This document shows positions 1 to 7,101 of a stretch of DNA of 64,000 nt, in pieces. The position numbers were made by a program, and so were the translations under genes. The stretch covers positions 3,884,726 to 3,948,725 of the forward strand of contig NZ_LN890655.1 of the NCBI RefSeq assembly GCF_900066015.1. Reading direction: 5' to 3'. This DNA comes from Candidatus Promineifilum breve. GTDB lineage: Bacteria; Chloroflexota; Anaerolineae; Promineifilales; Promineifilaceae. Numbering within the stretch: the stretch's first letter is position 1; each line of letters begins with the position of its first letter. The notes beneath the pieces are model-generated. The model saw only the letters and a program-made list of their open reading frames with translations. It was not told the DNA's origin and did not search any database.

Positions 1-93
1 GCGGCCATCGCGGATGGCGACGGCCGACGCTTCCGGCTGAGCGGGATTCATGGTGTAGATGCGGCCATTGGTCAGAAGCAATGAAGTGGACAT
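1..93 (-). CDS. Amidohydrolase family protein, N-terminal fragment
   Basis: Only the first 31 codons lie in the window; the gene runs off the left edge. The ATG at 93 is preceded by an AAGGA ribosome site in the 20-base gap after the methyltransferase gene, so the two are probably co-transcribed. The peptide begins MSTSLLLTNGRIYTMNP and continues to AVAIRDGR. The pattern NGRIYTMNP...A.AIRDGRI is the usual start of the composite beta-sandwich of metal-dependent amidohydrolases of the YtcJ type. The catalytic barrel is outside the window, so the substrate cannot be guessed. Confidence 0.7.
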   Translation of the reverse strand, partial: MSTSLLLTNGRIYTMNPAQPEASAVAIRDGR

Positions 94-113
94 GGGCGAT
101 TCCTTGGTCGGTT

Positions 114-1334
114 TCAGACGGGATTGGATGGATTGGTGGTCAGGACAGTCGCTAACTCGGCGCTGAGCAGTTCTTCCAGATAGGGGGTAACGCCCCAATA
201 CGTCTTGAGCGCCCGGTATTCGGCCACGAGGGCCGGAGTGGGCGGCGCGCCAGTGTGGACGGCGCGAATCATCAGGTTTTTGGGCGTGTGCTCCACGGCG
301 ACGAACTCCAGCACCTCGGCCCGGTAGCCCAGCAGGCGCAGGATGTGGGCGCGCAGGGCATCGGTCAGCGCGTCGCCCAGCCGCTCGCGCAGGATGCCAT
401 GGCGCAACACGGGGCGAAACGGCGACGGCGTCTCGGCCGCGGCCAGTTGGGCTTGCAAATGATGGTGGCAGCAGGGGGCGCTGAAGATGAGCCGGCTGCC
501 CCAACGCACGGCGCGGGCCAGGGCGTCGTCGGTGGCCGTGTCGCAGGCGTGCAGAGCCAGCACCACGTCGGGGGCCTCGGCCGGGGCATAATCGAGAATT
601 TGGCCGGCGGCGAAGGTCAGCCCCTCCCAACCCAGTTCAGCGGCCGTGGCCTGGTGGCGAGCCATCAGGAACTCCTTGGCATCGACGCCGGTCATCGCCG
701 TGGGGATGTCTTTGATCGTGGTCAGATAGTGGTAGGTGGCGAAGGTCAGCGCGGCGCTGCCGCAGCCCAGATCGACGACGCGCAACGGGCGGGTCGTGAC
801 CTTATCGATCTCGCCCGTCTCATCGATCAGGCGCAGGAACTCATTGATCTGGCGAAACTTGCGCTCCTGATTGGCGCGGATGCGGCCGTCGGCCGTCGTC
901 ACGCCGATGGCCCGCAGGAAGGGCGGCGGCGCGTCGGCCGGCAGGATGCCCGCTTTGGGCCGGTCGTGGGCCAGATCGAGGGTGATCGGCTGCCCATTCG
1001 TTCGTTTTTCGCGGTGGACGATGGGCTTGCCCTTTTTGCTGAACTGCACGCGAATCGTCTCGGTCGCGGTTTCGGCCTGGATGCTGTGGAAGGGCAAGGC
1101 CAGCAGCTCGCGCAGAGGGCCAGTTGCTTCCCCAGCGCGATAGTTCCGGGCAACTTCCTGCCGCCCATCGAAATAGACGAATTGCAGGTGGCGGCCGTCC
1201 TTGATCAGCACCGGCCGAATGGTGACTCGTGCCCAGGGCACATCCGCGCCGCGCCGCGCGCCGTGGAAGCCGGCTTCGATGAACTCCTCAGCGGCTATTG
1301 TCGCTTCCAATAGCGTTTGGTACGACTCGGACAT
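114..1334 (-). CDS. Class I SAM-dependent methyltransferase (Methyltransf_32-like)
   Basis: 406-residue soluble protein. Residues about 1-165 form an N-terminal region I do not recognise. The SAM-binding motif VVDLGCGSAALTFA follows at about residue 187, then the HACDTATD and SAPCCHHH motifs typical of the Methyltransf_32 group (METTL25/GSTCD-like proteins). The substrate is unknown; a nucleic acid or protein target is possible. It lies 24 bases downstream of obgE on the same strand and 20 bases upstream of the amidohydrolase gene, so it probably belongs to the same transcript. A 352-residue open frame on the opposite strand is a GC-driven shadow. Confidence 0.8.
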   Translation of the reverse strand: MSESYQTLLEATIAAEEFIEAGFHGARRGADVPWARVTIRPVLIKDGRHLQFVYFDGRQEVARNYRAGEATGPLRELLALPFHSIQAETATETIRVQFSKKGKPIVHREKRTNGQPITLDLAHDRPKAGILPADAPPPFLRAIGVTTADGRIRANQERKFRQINEFLRLIDETGEIDKVTTRPLRVVDLGCGSAALTFATYHYLTTIKDIPTAMTGVDAKEFLMARHQATAAELGWEGLTFAAGQILDYAPAEAPDVVLALHACDTATDDALARAVRWGSRLIFSAPCCHHHLQAQLAAAETPSPFRPVLRHGILRERLGDALTDALRAHILRLLGYRAEVLEFVAVEHTPKNLMIRAVHTGAPPTPALVAEYRALKTYWGVTPYLEELLSAELATVLTTNPSNPV

Positions 1335-1358
1335 GACACGTTTAAGCGGCCGGGCGCG

Positions 1359-2627
1359 TTATTCGCCCCACTCCAGTTCCTGGTCGCCAATGAACACGGA
1401 GTCGCCGACCTTCACGCCCGCTTCGGTCAGCGCGGCGGTGATGCCCGACTTTTCCAGCATCGTCTGGAAGCGCCGCGCCGCGTCGTCGAATTCGAAATAG
1501 GTCATGGCGGCGATGCGCTCGATGTCCTTGCCGCGCACGCGCCAGACGTTGTTGCCCTCGCGCTTGACCGTAAATTCCTTGCCGTCGCTGGGCGGGCGGA
1601 TGATGATCGGCTCCTCGGCCGCTGTCGCCTGGGCCGGGGGAGCGGCATCGGCCAGACGCTTGACCTCGTAGAGCATGGCCTGCACCCCTTCGCCGGTAAC
1701 GGCCGAGAGGCTCATAAACGGGTAGCCGGCGGCGGTGATGGCCGCGCGTATGTCCGGCTCGGCCGCCCGCGTGTCGGGCAGATCGATCTTGTTGAGGACG
1801 ACCAGTTGCGGCTTGGTTGCCAGAACGGGATTATAGAGGGCCAGTTCCTCGTTGATCATCCGCCAATCGGCCAGCGGCTCGGCCGCCAGACCGTCGAGCA
1901 GGTGGACGAGAACGCGCGTGCGCTCGATGTGGCGCAGAAAATCGTGGCCCAGCCCGACGCCTTCCGACGCGCCCTCGATCAGGCCGGGGATGTCGGCCAT
2001 CACCAGGGTATCGTATTCACCGATGGTGACGACGCCCAGATTGGGTTGCAGCGTGGTGAAGGGGTAGTCGGCGATCTTCGGCCGCGCGGCGCTGACCACC
2101 GACAGCAGCGTCGATTTGCCGGCATTGGGCACGCCGACGATGCCGACGTCGGCGATGAGCTTCAGTTCCAGCCGCAGCCACAACTCCTCGCCCGGCTCGC
2201 CGCGCTCGGCCATGCGCGGCGCTTGATGCCGGCTGGTGGCGTAATGGATGTTGCCCCGGCCGCCGCGCCCGCCGGCCAATACCACCACTTCCTGCCCCGG
2301 CTGGGTCAGGTCGGCCAGCACGTCGCCGGTCTCGGCGTTGCGGATGATCGTCCCGACCGGCGCTTCCAGGCGCAGATCGTCGCCGCCGGCCCCGGTCATG
2401 CGCTGCACCGTGCCGTGGACGCCGTTGCCGGCGCGGTAATGCTTGTTGCGCTGGAACGTGGACAGACTATTGAGATGGGTAGAGGCGATGAAAACGACGT
2501 TGCCGCCGCGTCCGCCGTCGCCGCCGTCCGGCCCGCCCTGGCGCACGTATTTCTCGCGCCGGAAGCTGATCATGCCGTCGCCGCCGTCGCCGCTTCGGAC
2601 GAAAATTTTAGCCTCATCGTAAAACAT
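1359..2627 (-). CDS. obgE: GTPase ObgE/CgtA
   Basis: 422 residues. Obg is an essential large-subunit ribosome assembly GTPase linked to the stringent response. Three parts are visible: the glycine-rich Obg fold (about 1-158, with GGDGGDGM and GGDGGRGGNVVF), the GTPase domain (P-loop GVPNAGKST near 166, DIPGLIEGASEG switch II, NKIDLPDT specificity motif), and a C-terminal OCT domain (about 340-422) as in Firmicutes and Thermus Obg. Length is normal. It follows the DUF177 gene by 21 bases on the same strand, where rpmF or rpmA might have been expected. Confident call. Confidence 0.96.
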   Translation of the reverse strand: MFYDEAKIFVRSGDGGDGMISFRREKYVRQGGPDGGDGGRGGNVVFIASTHLNSLSTFQRNKHYRAGNGVHGTVQRMTGAGGDDLRLEAPVGTIIRNAETGDVLADLTQPGQEVVVLAGGRGGRGNIHYATSRHQAPRMAERGEPGEELWLRLELKLIADVGIVGVPNAGKSTLLSVVSAARPKIADYPFTTLQPNLGVVTIGEYDTLVMADIPGLIEGASEGVGLGHDFLRHIERTRVLVHLLDGLAAEPLADWRMINEELALYNPVLATKPQLVVLNKIDLPDTRAAEPDIRAAITAAGYPFMSLSAVTGEGVQAMLYEVKRLADAAPPAQATAAEEPIIIRPPSDGKEFTVKREGNNVWRVRGKDIERIAAMTYFEFDDAARRFQTMLEKSGITAALTEAGVKVGDSVFIGDQELEWGE

Positions 2628-2648
2628 ACAGGTTCGCGTTACTCCAGT

Positions 2649-3170
2649 TTAATTGGCATTGCCGCTGTTCTTTAGCAATGATTCCAGCATTGCCAGACGC
2701 GGATCGATGTCGCTCTCGTCGCAGCCACAATCGCCCAGGTTCAGGTTGGCGCCGCATTCCTGGCACAGGCCCAGGCAATCCGGCCGGCACAAGACCTTGA
2801 TCGGCAAGGCCAACAGGCTCAATTCGCGCACCAGCGGGGCCAAATCGATCATGCCGTCCTCGCCGACGCGATGTTCGCCGGGCGGGGCCACCTGCGGCGG
2901 GTAGTAGTAAAGTTCATCCAGGGCGATCTCCAGGGGCACAATGGCCTCATCCAGACAGCGCACGCAATCCAGGCTCATCGAACTCTCCAGACGGCCCTGA
3001 ATGTAGATGCCTTCGGTGGTGCGCGTCGCCGTCAACGTCCCTTGCAGGGGCGTCAGCGTCACGTCGTCGCTGAGTTGGATGCTGGGATAGTCCAGTTCGA
3101 TCCGCCGACTGGTGCCGTAATCGGCTTCAAGCAGGAAGCCGAAGTTAAAGCGTAAGCGTGATAATTTCAT
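2649..3170 (-). CDS. yceD: DUF177/YceD family protein
   Basis: 173 residues if started at the second of two adjacent ATGs (3170), which sits about 6 bases after a GGAAGG site; the ATG at 3173 is also possible, and a longer frame back to 3269 would overlap the divergent rdgB start. The protein has the YceD/DUF177 layout: a beta-rich N-terminal half with SLDCVRCLDEAIVPL, and a C-terminal cysteine cluster (CRPDCLGLCQECG...CGC) ending in DPRLAMLESLL. Family members are tied to 23S rRNA maturation and are normally followed by rpmF (L32). Here rpmF is absent and obgE follows. Confidence 0.9.
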   Translation of the reverse strand: MKLSRLRFNFGFLLEADYGTSRRIELDYPSIQLSDDVTLTPLQGTLTATRTTEGIYIQGRLESSMSLDCVRCLDEAIVPLEIALDELYYYPPQVAPPGEHRVGEDGMIDLAPLVRELSLLALPIKVLCRPDCLGLCQECGANLNLGDCGCDESDIDPRLAMLESLLKNSGNAN

Positions 3171-3205
3171 CATACACCTTCCAATGCGGTTCGGGATAGA
3201 ATGGG

Positions 3206-3234
3206 AGTATATCATAGCCGGGTACGAATGGGCA
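3206..3234 (-). promoter_or_regulatory. Possible promoter for DUF177-obgE-methyltransferase
   Basis: Minus-strand TATACT (3211-3206) with only a weak -35-like TGCCCA (3234-3229), 17 bases apart. It lies in the divergent space between DUF177 and rdgB and would give a leader of about 30 bases holding the GGAAGG ribosome site. Confidence 0.35.
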
Positions 3235-3257
3235 GCCGGCGGGAGCGGATATAAGCA

Positions 3258-3881
3258 GTGGTTAAGCATGGCGCGCGGCGATTGTTAGTCGCCACTCATA
3301 ACCAGGGCAAAGTGGTCGAATACGCCGACATCCTGGGCGATACCGGTCTCGACTGGCTGACGCTGGTCGAGGCCGGCATTACCGACGATGTGGCCGAGAC
3401 GGGCGCGACCTTTCTGGACAATGCTATTCTGAAGGCCGTGGCATATGCCCGGCTTAGCAAACTCCTGACGCTGGCCGACGATTCGGGGCTGGCGGTGGAC
3501 GCGCTGGGCGGACGGCCGGGCGTGCTGACGGCGCGCTATGGCGGGCCGGGCCTGTCGGCCGCCGAGCGGTATGGGCTGTTATTGCGCGAGTTGGGCGACA
3601 CGCCCGACGCGCAGCGCACGGCCCGCTTTCATTGCGTCGTCGCCCTGGCCGCGCCGGACGGCACAATCCTGGGCACGGCCGACGGTGTATGCGAGGGTCG
3701 GATCGCCCGCGCGCCGGCGGGCGAGGGCGGCTTCGGCTATGATCCGGTGTTCTATCTGCCCGAACGCGGGCTGACGATGGCCCAATTGCCGGCCGACGAG
3801 AAACATCGCTTGAGCCATCGCGGCCGGGCGGCGCGAGCCATCCAACCCTTATTGAGCCGAACGCTCACCAACTTAACATAA
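3258..3881 (+). CDS. rdgB: XTP/dITP diphosphatase (RdgB/HAM1)
   Basis: 207 residues, GTG start at 3258. The enzyme hydrolyses non-canonical purine nucleotides (dITP, XTP) to the monophosphate and keeps them out of DNA. Family motifs are in order: LLVATHNQGKVVEY at the N-terminus, ETGATFLDNAILKA (metal and substrate site), LADDSGLAVDALGGRPGV, GEGGFGYDPVF and the C-terminal LSHRGRA. Length is typical. The gene diverges from DUF177-obgE. A TATAAG hexamer lies only 2 bases before the GTG, so the exact start is uncertain. Confidence 0.95.
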   Translation: MVKHGARRLLVATHNQGKVVEYADILGDTGLDWLTLVEAGITDDVAETGATFLDNAILKAVAYARLSKLLTLADDSGLAVDALGGRPGVLTARYGGPGLSAAERYGLLLRELGDTPDAQRTARFHCVVALAAPDGTILGTADGVCEGRIARAPAGEGGFGYDPVFYLPERGLTMAQLPADEKHRLSHRGRAARAIQPLLSRTLTNLT

Positions 3882-3902
3882 CGCCGAAACAGCCGGCGCT
3901 CA

Positions 3903-4661
3903 TCAAATCTGGCCGATAAACTCCAGCATCAACCGTGCCACCTCTTCCGGTTGTTCGATCAGCCCGAAATGACCAGCCCCGGCCAGCGTCACCAACCGGC
4001 CGTGCGGCAATCCGGCGGCCAGCGATTGGCTGAAGCGCAACGGCGTCAGACGATCCTCGTCGCCGGCGATCACCAGAGTGGGCTGGATGATGGCCGAGAG
4101 GTTGTGGCGGAAGTCGAACCGCTCGCAGGCCAGGAAATCGCCGAAGCAGGTCGTGGCTCCGGTCGCCAAAAGTTCGCTTCGCACCGCCTCCACCGCGTCG
4201 GGCAAGTCGGCGGCAAAGCCCTGCTCGGCCACCAGCGCGGCGGCGTTTTCCGGCGCGGCCGACCAGCCGCCCAATAGCGCCTCGCCGACAGGCATACGGG
4301 CCGTGCCCCCCAGCAAGATCAACCCTTTGACGGGCACGGCGCTGCGCTGGGCGATGGTGAGGGCGATGGCGCTGCCCAACGAATGGCCGGCGACAATGGC
4401 CCCGGATAGCGCCAATTGATTCATCAAGCTTTCCACGACGGCGGTATACCCCCCAACGTTTCGCCGGCCCGGCCCGGCCGATTGGCCGTGGCCCGGCAGA
4501 TCGAGGGCCAGCACACGGACGTCCGCCAGATTGCGGATCGCTTCCGGCCAGACCAGGTGCGACCCGCCCGCGCCGTGGATCAGCAGTAACGTCGCATGCG
4601 CCCCATCGGGGTGATTCTCAGTGTAATGGATTTCGCGGCCATCGATCGGTAGTGTTGGCAT
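3903..4661 (-). CDS. Alpha/beta hydrolase
   Basis: 252 residues, single alpha/beta-hydrolase domain. Visible: oxyanion-hole region LLIHGAGGSHLVWPE, LDLPGHGQSAGP, nucleophile elbow GHSLGSA (Ser near residue 94), acid-loop region VIAGDEDRLTPL and C-terminal GAGHFGLIEQPEEV with the catalytic His. No signal peptide. It converges on rdgB and diverges from murA. The ATG is only 8 bases after a TATAAT on the same strand, so the mRNA is predicted to be leaderless. Substrate unknown. Confidence 0.9.
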   Translation of the reverse strand: MPTLPIDGREIHYTENHPDGAHATLLLIHGAGGSHLVWPEAIRNLADVRVLALDLPGHGQSAGPGRRNVGGYTAVVESLMNQLALSGAIVAGHSLGSAIALTIAQRSAVPVKGLILLGGTARMPVGEALLGGWSAAPENAAALVAEQGFAADLPDAVEAVRSELLATGATTCFGDFLACERFDFRHNLSAIIQPTLVIAGDEDRLTPLRFSQSLAAGLPHGRLVTLAGAGHFGLIEQPEEVARLMLEFIGQI

Positions 4662-4669
4662 AGCCGCAA

Positions 4670-4698
4670 ATTATATGGATATAAGCAGCCTGTAACAA
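4670..4698 (-). promoter_or_regulatory. Promoter of the alpha/beta hydrolase gene (predicted leaderless)
   Basis: Minus strand TTGTTA (4698-4693), 17-base spacer, TATAAT (4675-4670). Eight bases separate the -10 box from the ATG at 4661, so transcription should begin at or within a base of the start codon. No Shine-Dalgarno sequence is present. Confidence 0.6.
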
Positions 4699-4727
4699 GC
4701 CGTTGAACGGAAAGCCCGTTGAGCGGT

Positions 4728-4755
4728 TTGCCCACCCCCGCCGCGTTGATACAAT
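4728..4755 (+). promoter_or_regulatory. Promoter of murA
   Basis: TTGCCC (4728-4733), 16-base spacer, TACAAT (4750-4755). Predicted start is near 4762. An in-frame ATG at 4763 could serve as a leaderless start, while the ATG at 4799 has a GGGAG ribosome site. Confidence 0.5.
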
Positions 4756-4798
4756 GACGGGCATGGCCGGTTGCCAGCCGACCGGCCGGGAGAATCCG

Positions 4799-6094
4799 AT
4801 GGGAAAATTTATTATCGAGGGTTGCCAGACGCTGCGCGGCGAAGTGACCATCAGCGGCAACAAGAACGCGGCCCTCAAGCTGCTGCCGGCCTGCTTGCTG
4901 ACCGACGAGCCGGTTATCCTGCACAACATCCCCGCTATCCGCGACGTCGAAAACACGATCCTGATCCTGCGCGATCTGGGGGTCGAGATGACCGACCTGG
5001 GCGGCGGCAGTTGGCGCGTCCATGCCCACGAAGTGAACAAAACAGAATTGAACGCCGAATTGGCCGGGCGCACGCGGGCTTCGTTCGTTTTTGCCGGGCC
5101 AATGCTTGCCCGCATGGGGCGTGTGGTGCTGCCGATTCCCGGCGGCGACGTCATCGGCGGCCGGCCCCTGGATACCCACGTGCAGGCCCTGACCGCCCTG
5201 GGGGCAGGCGTCAACATGAGCAAACGGGGGGTGTTCGAGATGGCAGCGCCGCGTCTGCGGGGCGCGGGCAATCTGCTGCTGGCCGAGACCAGCGTGACCG
5301 CCACCGAGAACGCGGTGATGGCCGCCGTGCTGGCCGTGGGCGAGACGGTGATCGACAATGCCGCCTGCGAGCCGCACGTGCGCGACCTGTGCAATTTTCT
5401 CAACAGCCTGGGGGCGCGCATCGAGGGCATCGGCAGCAACCGCCTGGTCGTCTGCGGCGTTGACCGGCTGCATGGCGGCGAGTATCGCGTCGGCTCCGAT
5501 TTCGTCGAGGTAGGCAGTTTCATCGGCGCGGCGGCCGTCACGCGCAGTGAGATTCGCATCCGCGACGCCCAGCCGCGCAACCTGGGCATGATCCGCCTGG
5601 TCTACGAACGCTTCGGCGTGCGCTGGATCGAGGAAGGCGACGACATCATCGTTCCCGCCGAGCAGGAGTTGACGATTCAGGAAGGGCTGGGCGGGCGCGT
5701 CCCGGCCATCAAGCCGCTGCCCTGGCCCGGCTTCCCGCCCGATCTGATGAGCATTGCCGTCGTCATCGGCACGCAGGCCGCCGGCTCCATCCTGCTCCAC
5801 GACTGGATGTACGAGAGCCGCTTCTTCTTCGTCGATCATCTGACGTTCATGGGGGCGCGCATCGTGTTGTGCGATCCGCATCGGGTATTGGTGCAGGGGC
5901 CGAGTAAATTGTTCGCCAACCCGGCCGGCGTGCCCAGCCCGGACATTCGGGCGGGCATGGCGATGCTCCTGGCCGCGCTCTGCGCCCGCGGTGCCAGCAC
6001 GATCCACAATATCCAGCAGATCGACCGCGGTTATGAGCGCATCGAGGAAAAGCTGCGCGGGCTGGGAGTGAACATCGAGCGCGTGGCCGATTAG
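4799..6094 (+). CDS. murA: UDP-N-acetylglucosamine 1-carboxyvinyltransferase MurA, Asp-type
   Basis: 431 residues from ATG 4799, chosen because GGGAG lies just upstream and the family begins at MGKFIIEG; an in-frame ATG at 4763 adds 12 residues. MurA transfers enolpyruvate from PEP to UDP-GlcNAc, the first committed step of peptidoglycan synthesis. Seen: ISGNKNAALKLLPA (UDP-GlcNAc site with the Lys-Asn pair), RASFVFAGPMLARMG, PGFPPDLMSIA and SPDIRAGMAML. The catalytic-loop motif PGGCAIGARP reads PGGDVIGGRP, with Asp at residue 117 (GAC at 5147) replacing the Cys alkylated by fosfomycin. It is not part of a mur-fts cluster here. Confidence 0.93.
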   Translation: MGKFIIEGCQTLRGEVTISGNKNAALKLLPACLLTDEPVILHNIPAIRDVENTILILRDLGVEMTDLGGGSWRVHAHEVNKTELNAELAGRTRASFVFAGPMLARMGRVVLPIPGGDVIGGRPLDTHVQALTALGAGVNMSKRGVFEMAAPRLRGAGNLLLAETSVTATENAVMAAVLAVGETVIDNAACEPHVRDLCNFLNSLGARIEGIGSNRLVVCGVDRLHGGEYRVGSDFVEVGSFIGAAAVTRSEIRIRDAQPRNLGMIRLVYERFGVRWIEEGDDIIVPAEQELTIQEGLGGRVPAIKPLPWPGFPPDLMSIAVVIGTQAAGSILLHDWMYESRFFFVDHLTFMGARIVLCDPHRVLVQGPSKLFANPAGVPSPDIRAGMAMLLAALCARGASTIHNIQQIDRGYERIEEKLRGLGVNIERVAD

Positions 6095-6110
6095 CCTGCC
6101 CAGCCAGAAT

Positions 6111-6140
6111 TTGACCGTGGCGCACTCCTTGCGCTATAAT
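6111..6140 (+). promoter_or_regulatory. Strong sigma70-type promoter of the rpmH cluster
   Basis: TTGACC (6111-6116), 18-base spacer, perfect TATAAT (6135-6140). Predicted start near 6147, giving a leader of about 98 bases before rpmH. The leader contains a terminator hairpin. Confidence 0.75.
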
Positions 6141-6207
6141 GGAGCATTGCTTCCCTGGCTTTTCGGCGAAGCACCCGAATTAGGTTTCAATCGGCTTGCT
6201 TGAGACA

Positions 6208-6232
6208 ACAGGGCATAAGGCCCTGTTTTTTT
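6208..6232 (+). terminator. Intrinsic terminator hairpin in the rpmH leader (likely attenuator)
   Basis: ACAGGGC (6208-6214), 5-base loop, GCCCTGT (6220-6226), then a run of T to 6232. It lies after the promoter at 6111-6140 and 12 bases before the rpmH ATG, so every transcript from that promoter must pass it. The GGAGAG ribosome site follows at 6233-6238. Confidence 0.7.
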
Positions 6233-6244
6233 GGAGAGAATCTG

Positions 6245-6466
6245 ATGACAAAACGTACCTATCAGCCCAAGATCCGCCGGCGCATGCGCGTCCACGGCTT
6301 TCGCGCCCGCATGGCGACGCAAGACGGCCGCGAAGTGTTGAAGCGGCGGCGCGCCCGCGGTCGCCGCGTGCTAACCGTATCGATGAACAACCATTCCAAG
6401 CGCATCAACTGGAATGCCTCGTCGGCCACCGCCTACCGTTCCGTGAAGCGCCACGGCGGCGGCTAA
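6245..6466 (+). CDS. rpmH: 50S ribosomal protein L34 with C-terminal extension
   Basis: 73 residues, against 44-50 for most L34. Residues 1-45 are canonical: [40 protein letters not shown] and LTV, the usual end. The frame then continues for 28 residues ([16 protein letters not shown]...KRHGGG), with Arg/Lys scattered and Ser/Asn rich. The ATG has a GGAGAG site 6 bases upstream. rpmH starts the conserved rpmH-rnpA-yidD-yidC-jag order; dnaA, often its neighbour, is not here. The extension has no domain I know. Confidence 0.97.
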   Translation: MTKRTYQPKIRRRMRVHGFRARMATQDGREVLKRRRARGRRVLTVSMNNHSKRINWNASSATAYRSVKRHGGG

Positions 6467-6496
6467 TCATTTATCCCGTGTGATCCTGTTTATGAT

Positions 6497-6883
6497 ATGC
6501 TGCCGCCCCACTTTCGCCTGCGCCAATCAGAAGAGATCAGTCGCGTCAGGCAACAGGGGCGGCGCTGGCAGCACCCGTTGTTAACTCTGTACGTTTACAC
6601 ACAACCCCAGGAGCCGGTGTCCGTGAGCCGCTTCGCCTTCGCCGTCGGCCGTCACATTGGCTCGGCCCCGCGCCGCAACCGGACGCGCCGCCGCGTGCGG
6701 GAAATCGTGCGCCGCCATCTCGGCCAATTGCGACCCGGCTTCGATTGCCTGTTTGTGGCCCGACCGGCGACAACGACGGCCGAGCACGCCGAACTGGAAC
6801 GGGCGGTTGTCCAATTGCTGGCGCGCGGTGGTGTACTCGTCGACGAACCGGCGGCTCTGGGGTCTGAGGGATCACGGCTGTGA
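6497..6883 (+). CDS. rnpA: Ribonuclease P protein component
   Basis: 128 residues. RnpA is the basic protein subunit of RNase P, which matures the 5' ends of tRNAs. The N-terminal [23 protein letters not shown], the central [27 protein letters not shown] (the RNR RNA-binding signature) and the C-terminal [10 protein letters not shown] segment are all present. It sits 30 bases after rpmH and overlaps the yidD start by 4 bases (GTGA), so translation is probably coupled. Confidence 0.96.
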   Translation: MLPPHFRLRQSEEISRVRQQGRRWQHPLLTLYVYTQPQEPVSVSRFAFAVGRHIGSAPRRNRTRRRVREIVRRHLGQLRPGFDCLFVARPATTTAEHAELERAVVQLLARGGVLVDEPAALGSEGSRL

Positions 6884-7089
6884 AACAAATTGCCCTACTA
6901 CTCATCCGGCTGTATCAAAATACGATCTCGCGCGCGCTGCCGCCAAGTTGCCGCTTCACGCCGTCGTGTTCTGTCTATGGGTATCAGGCTATCGAAAAAT
7001 ATGGGTTCCTGAAGGGCGGCTGGATGGCGATCAAACGCATCGGCCGCTGTCACCCATTCAATCCCGGCGGCTATGATCCGGTACCTTGA
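6880..7089 (+). CDS. yidD: Membrane protein insertion efficiency factor YidD
   Basis: 69 residues, GTG start within the GTGA overlap with rnpA. YidD is a small membrane-associated protein that helps YidC insert proteins. The family motif is intact: [35 protein letters not shown], followed by [24 protein letters not shown], with the three conserved cysteines. Position between rnpA and yidC agrees, although one extra gene separates it from yidC. Confidence 0.96.
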   Translation: MKQIALLLIRLYQNTISRALPPSCRFTPSCSVYGYQAIEKYGFLKGGWMAIKRIGRCHPFNPGGYDPVP

Positions 7090-7101
7090 CGGAGGTGTTC
7101 A

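Noticed and set aside
4763-4798. Leaderless start of murA at 4763
   Set aside because: Possible, but the ATG at 4799 has a GGGAG site and matches the family start, so 4799 was kept as the annotation.
4580-6007. 475-residue open frame on the minus strand across murA
   Set aside because: It lies entirely over a motif-complete murA. Its composition is His/Gln/Arg/Ala rich as expected for a GC-rich antisense shadow.
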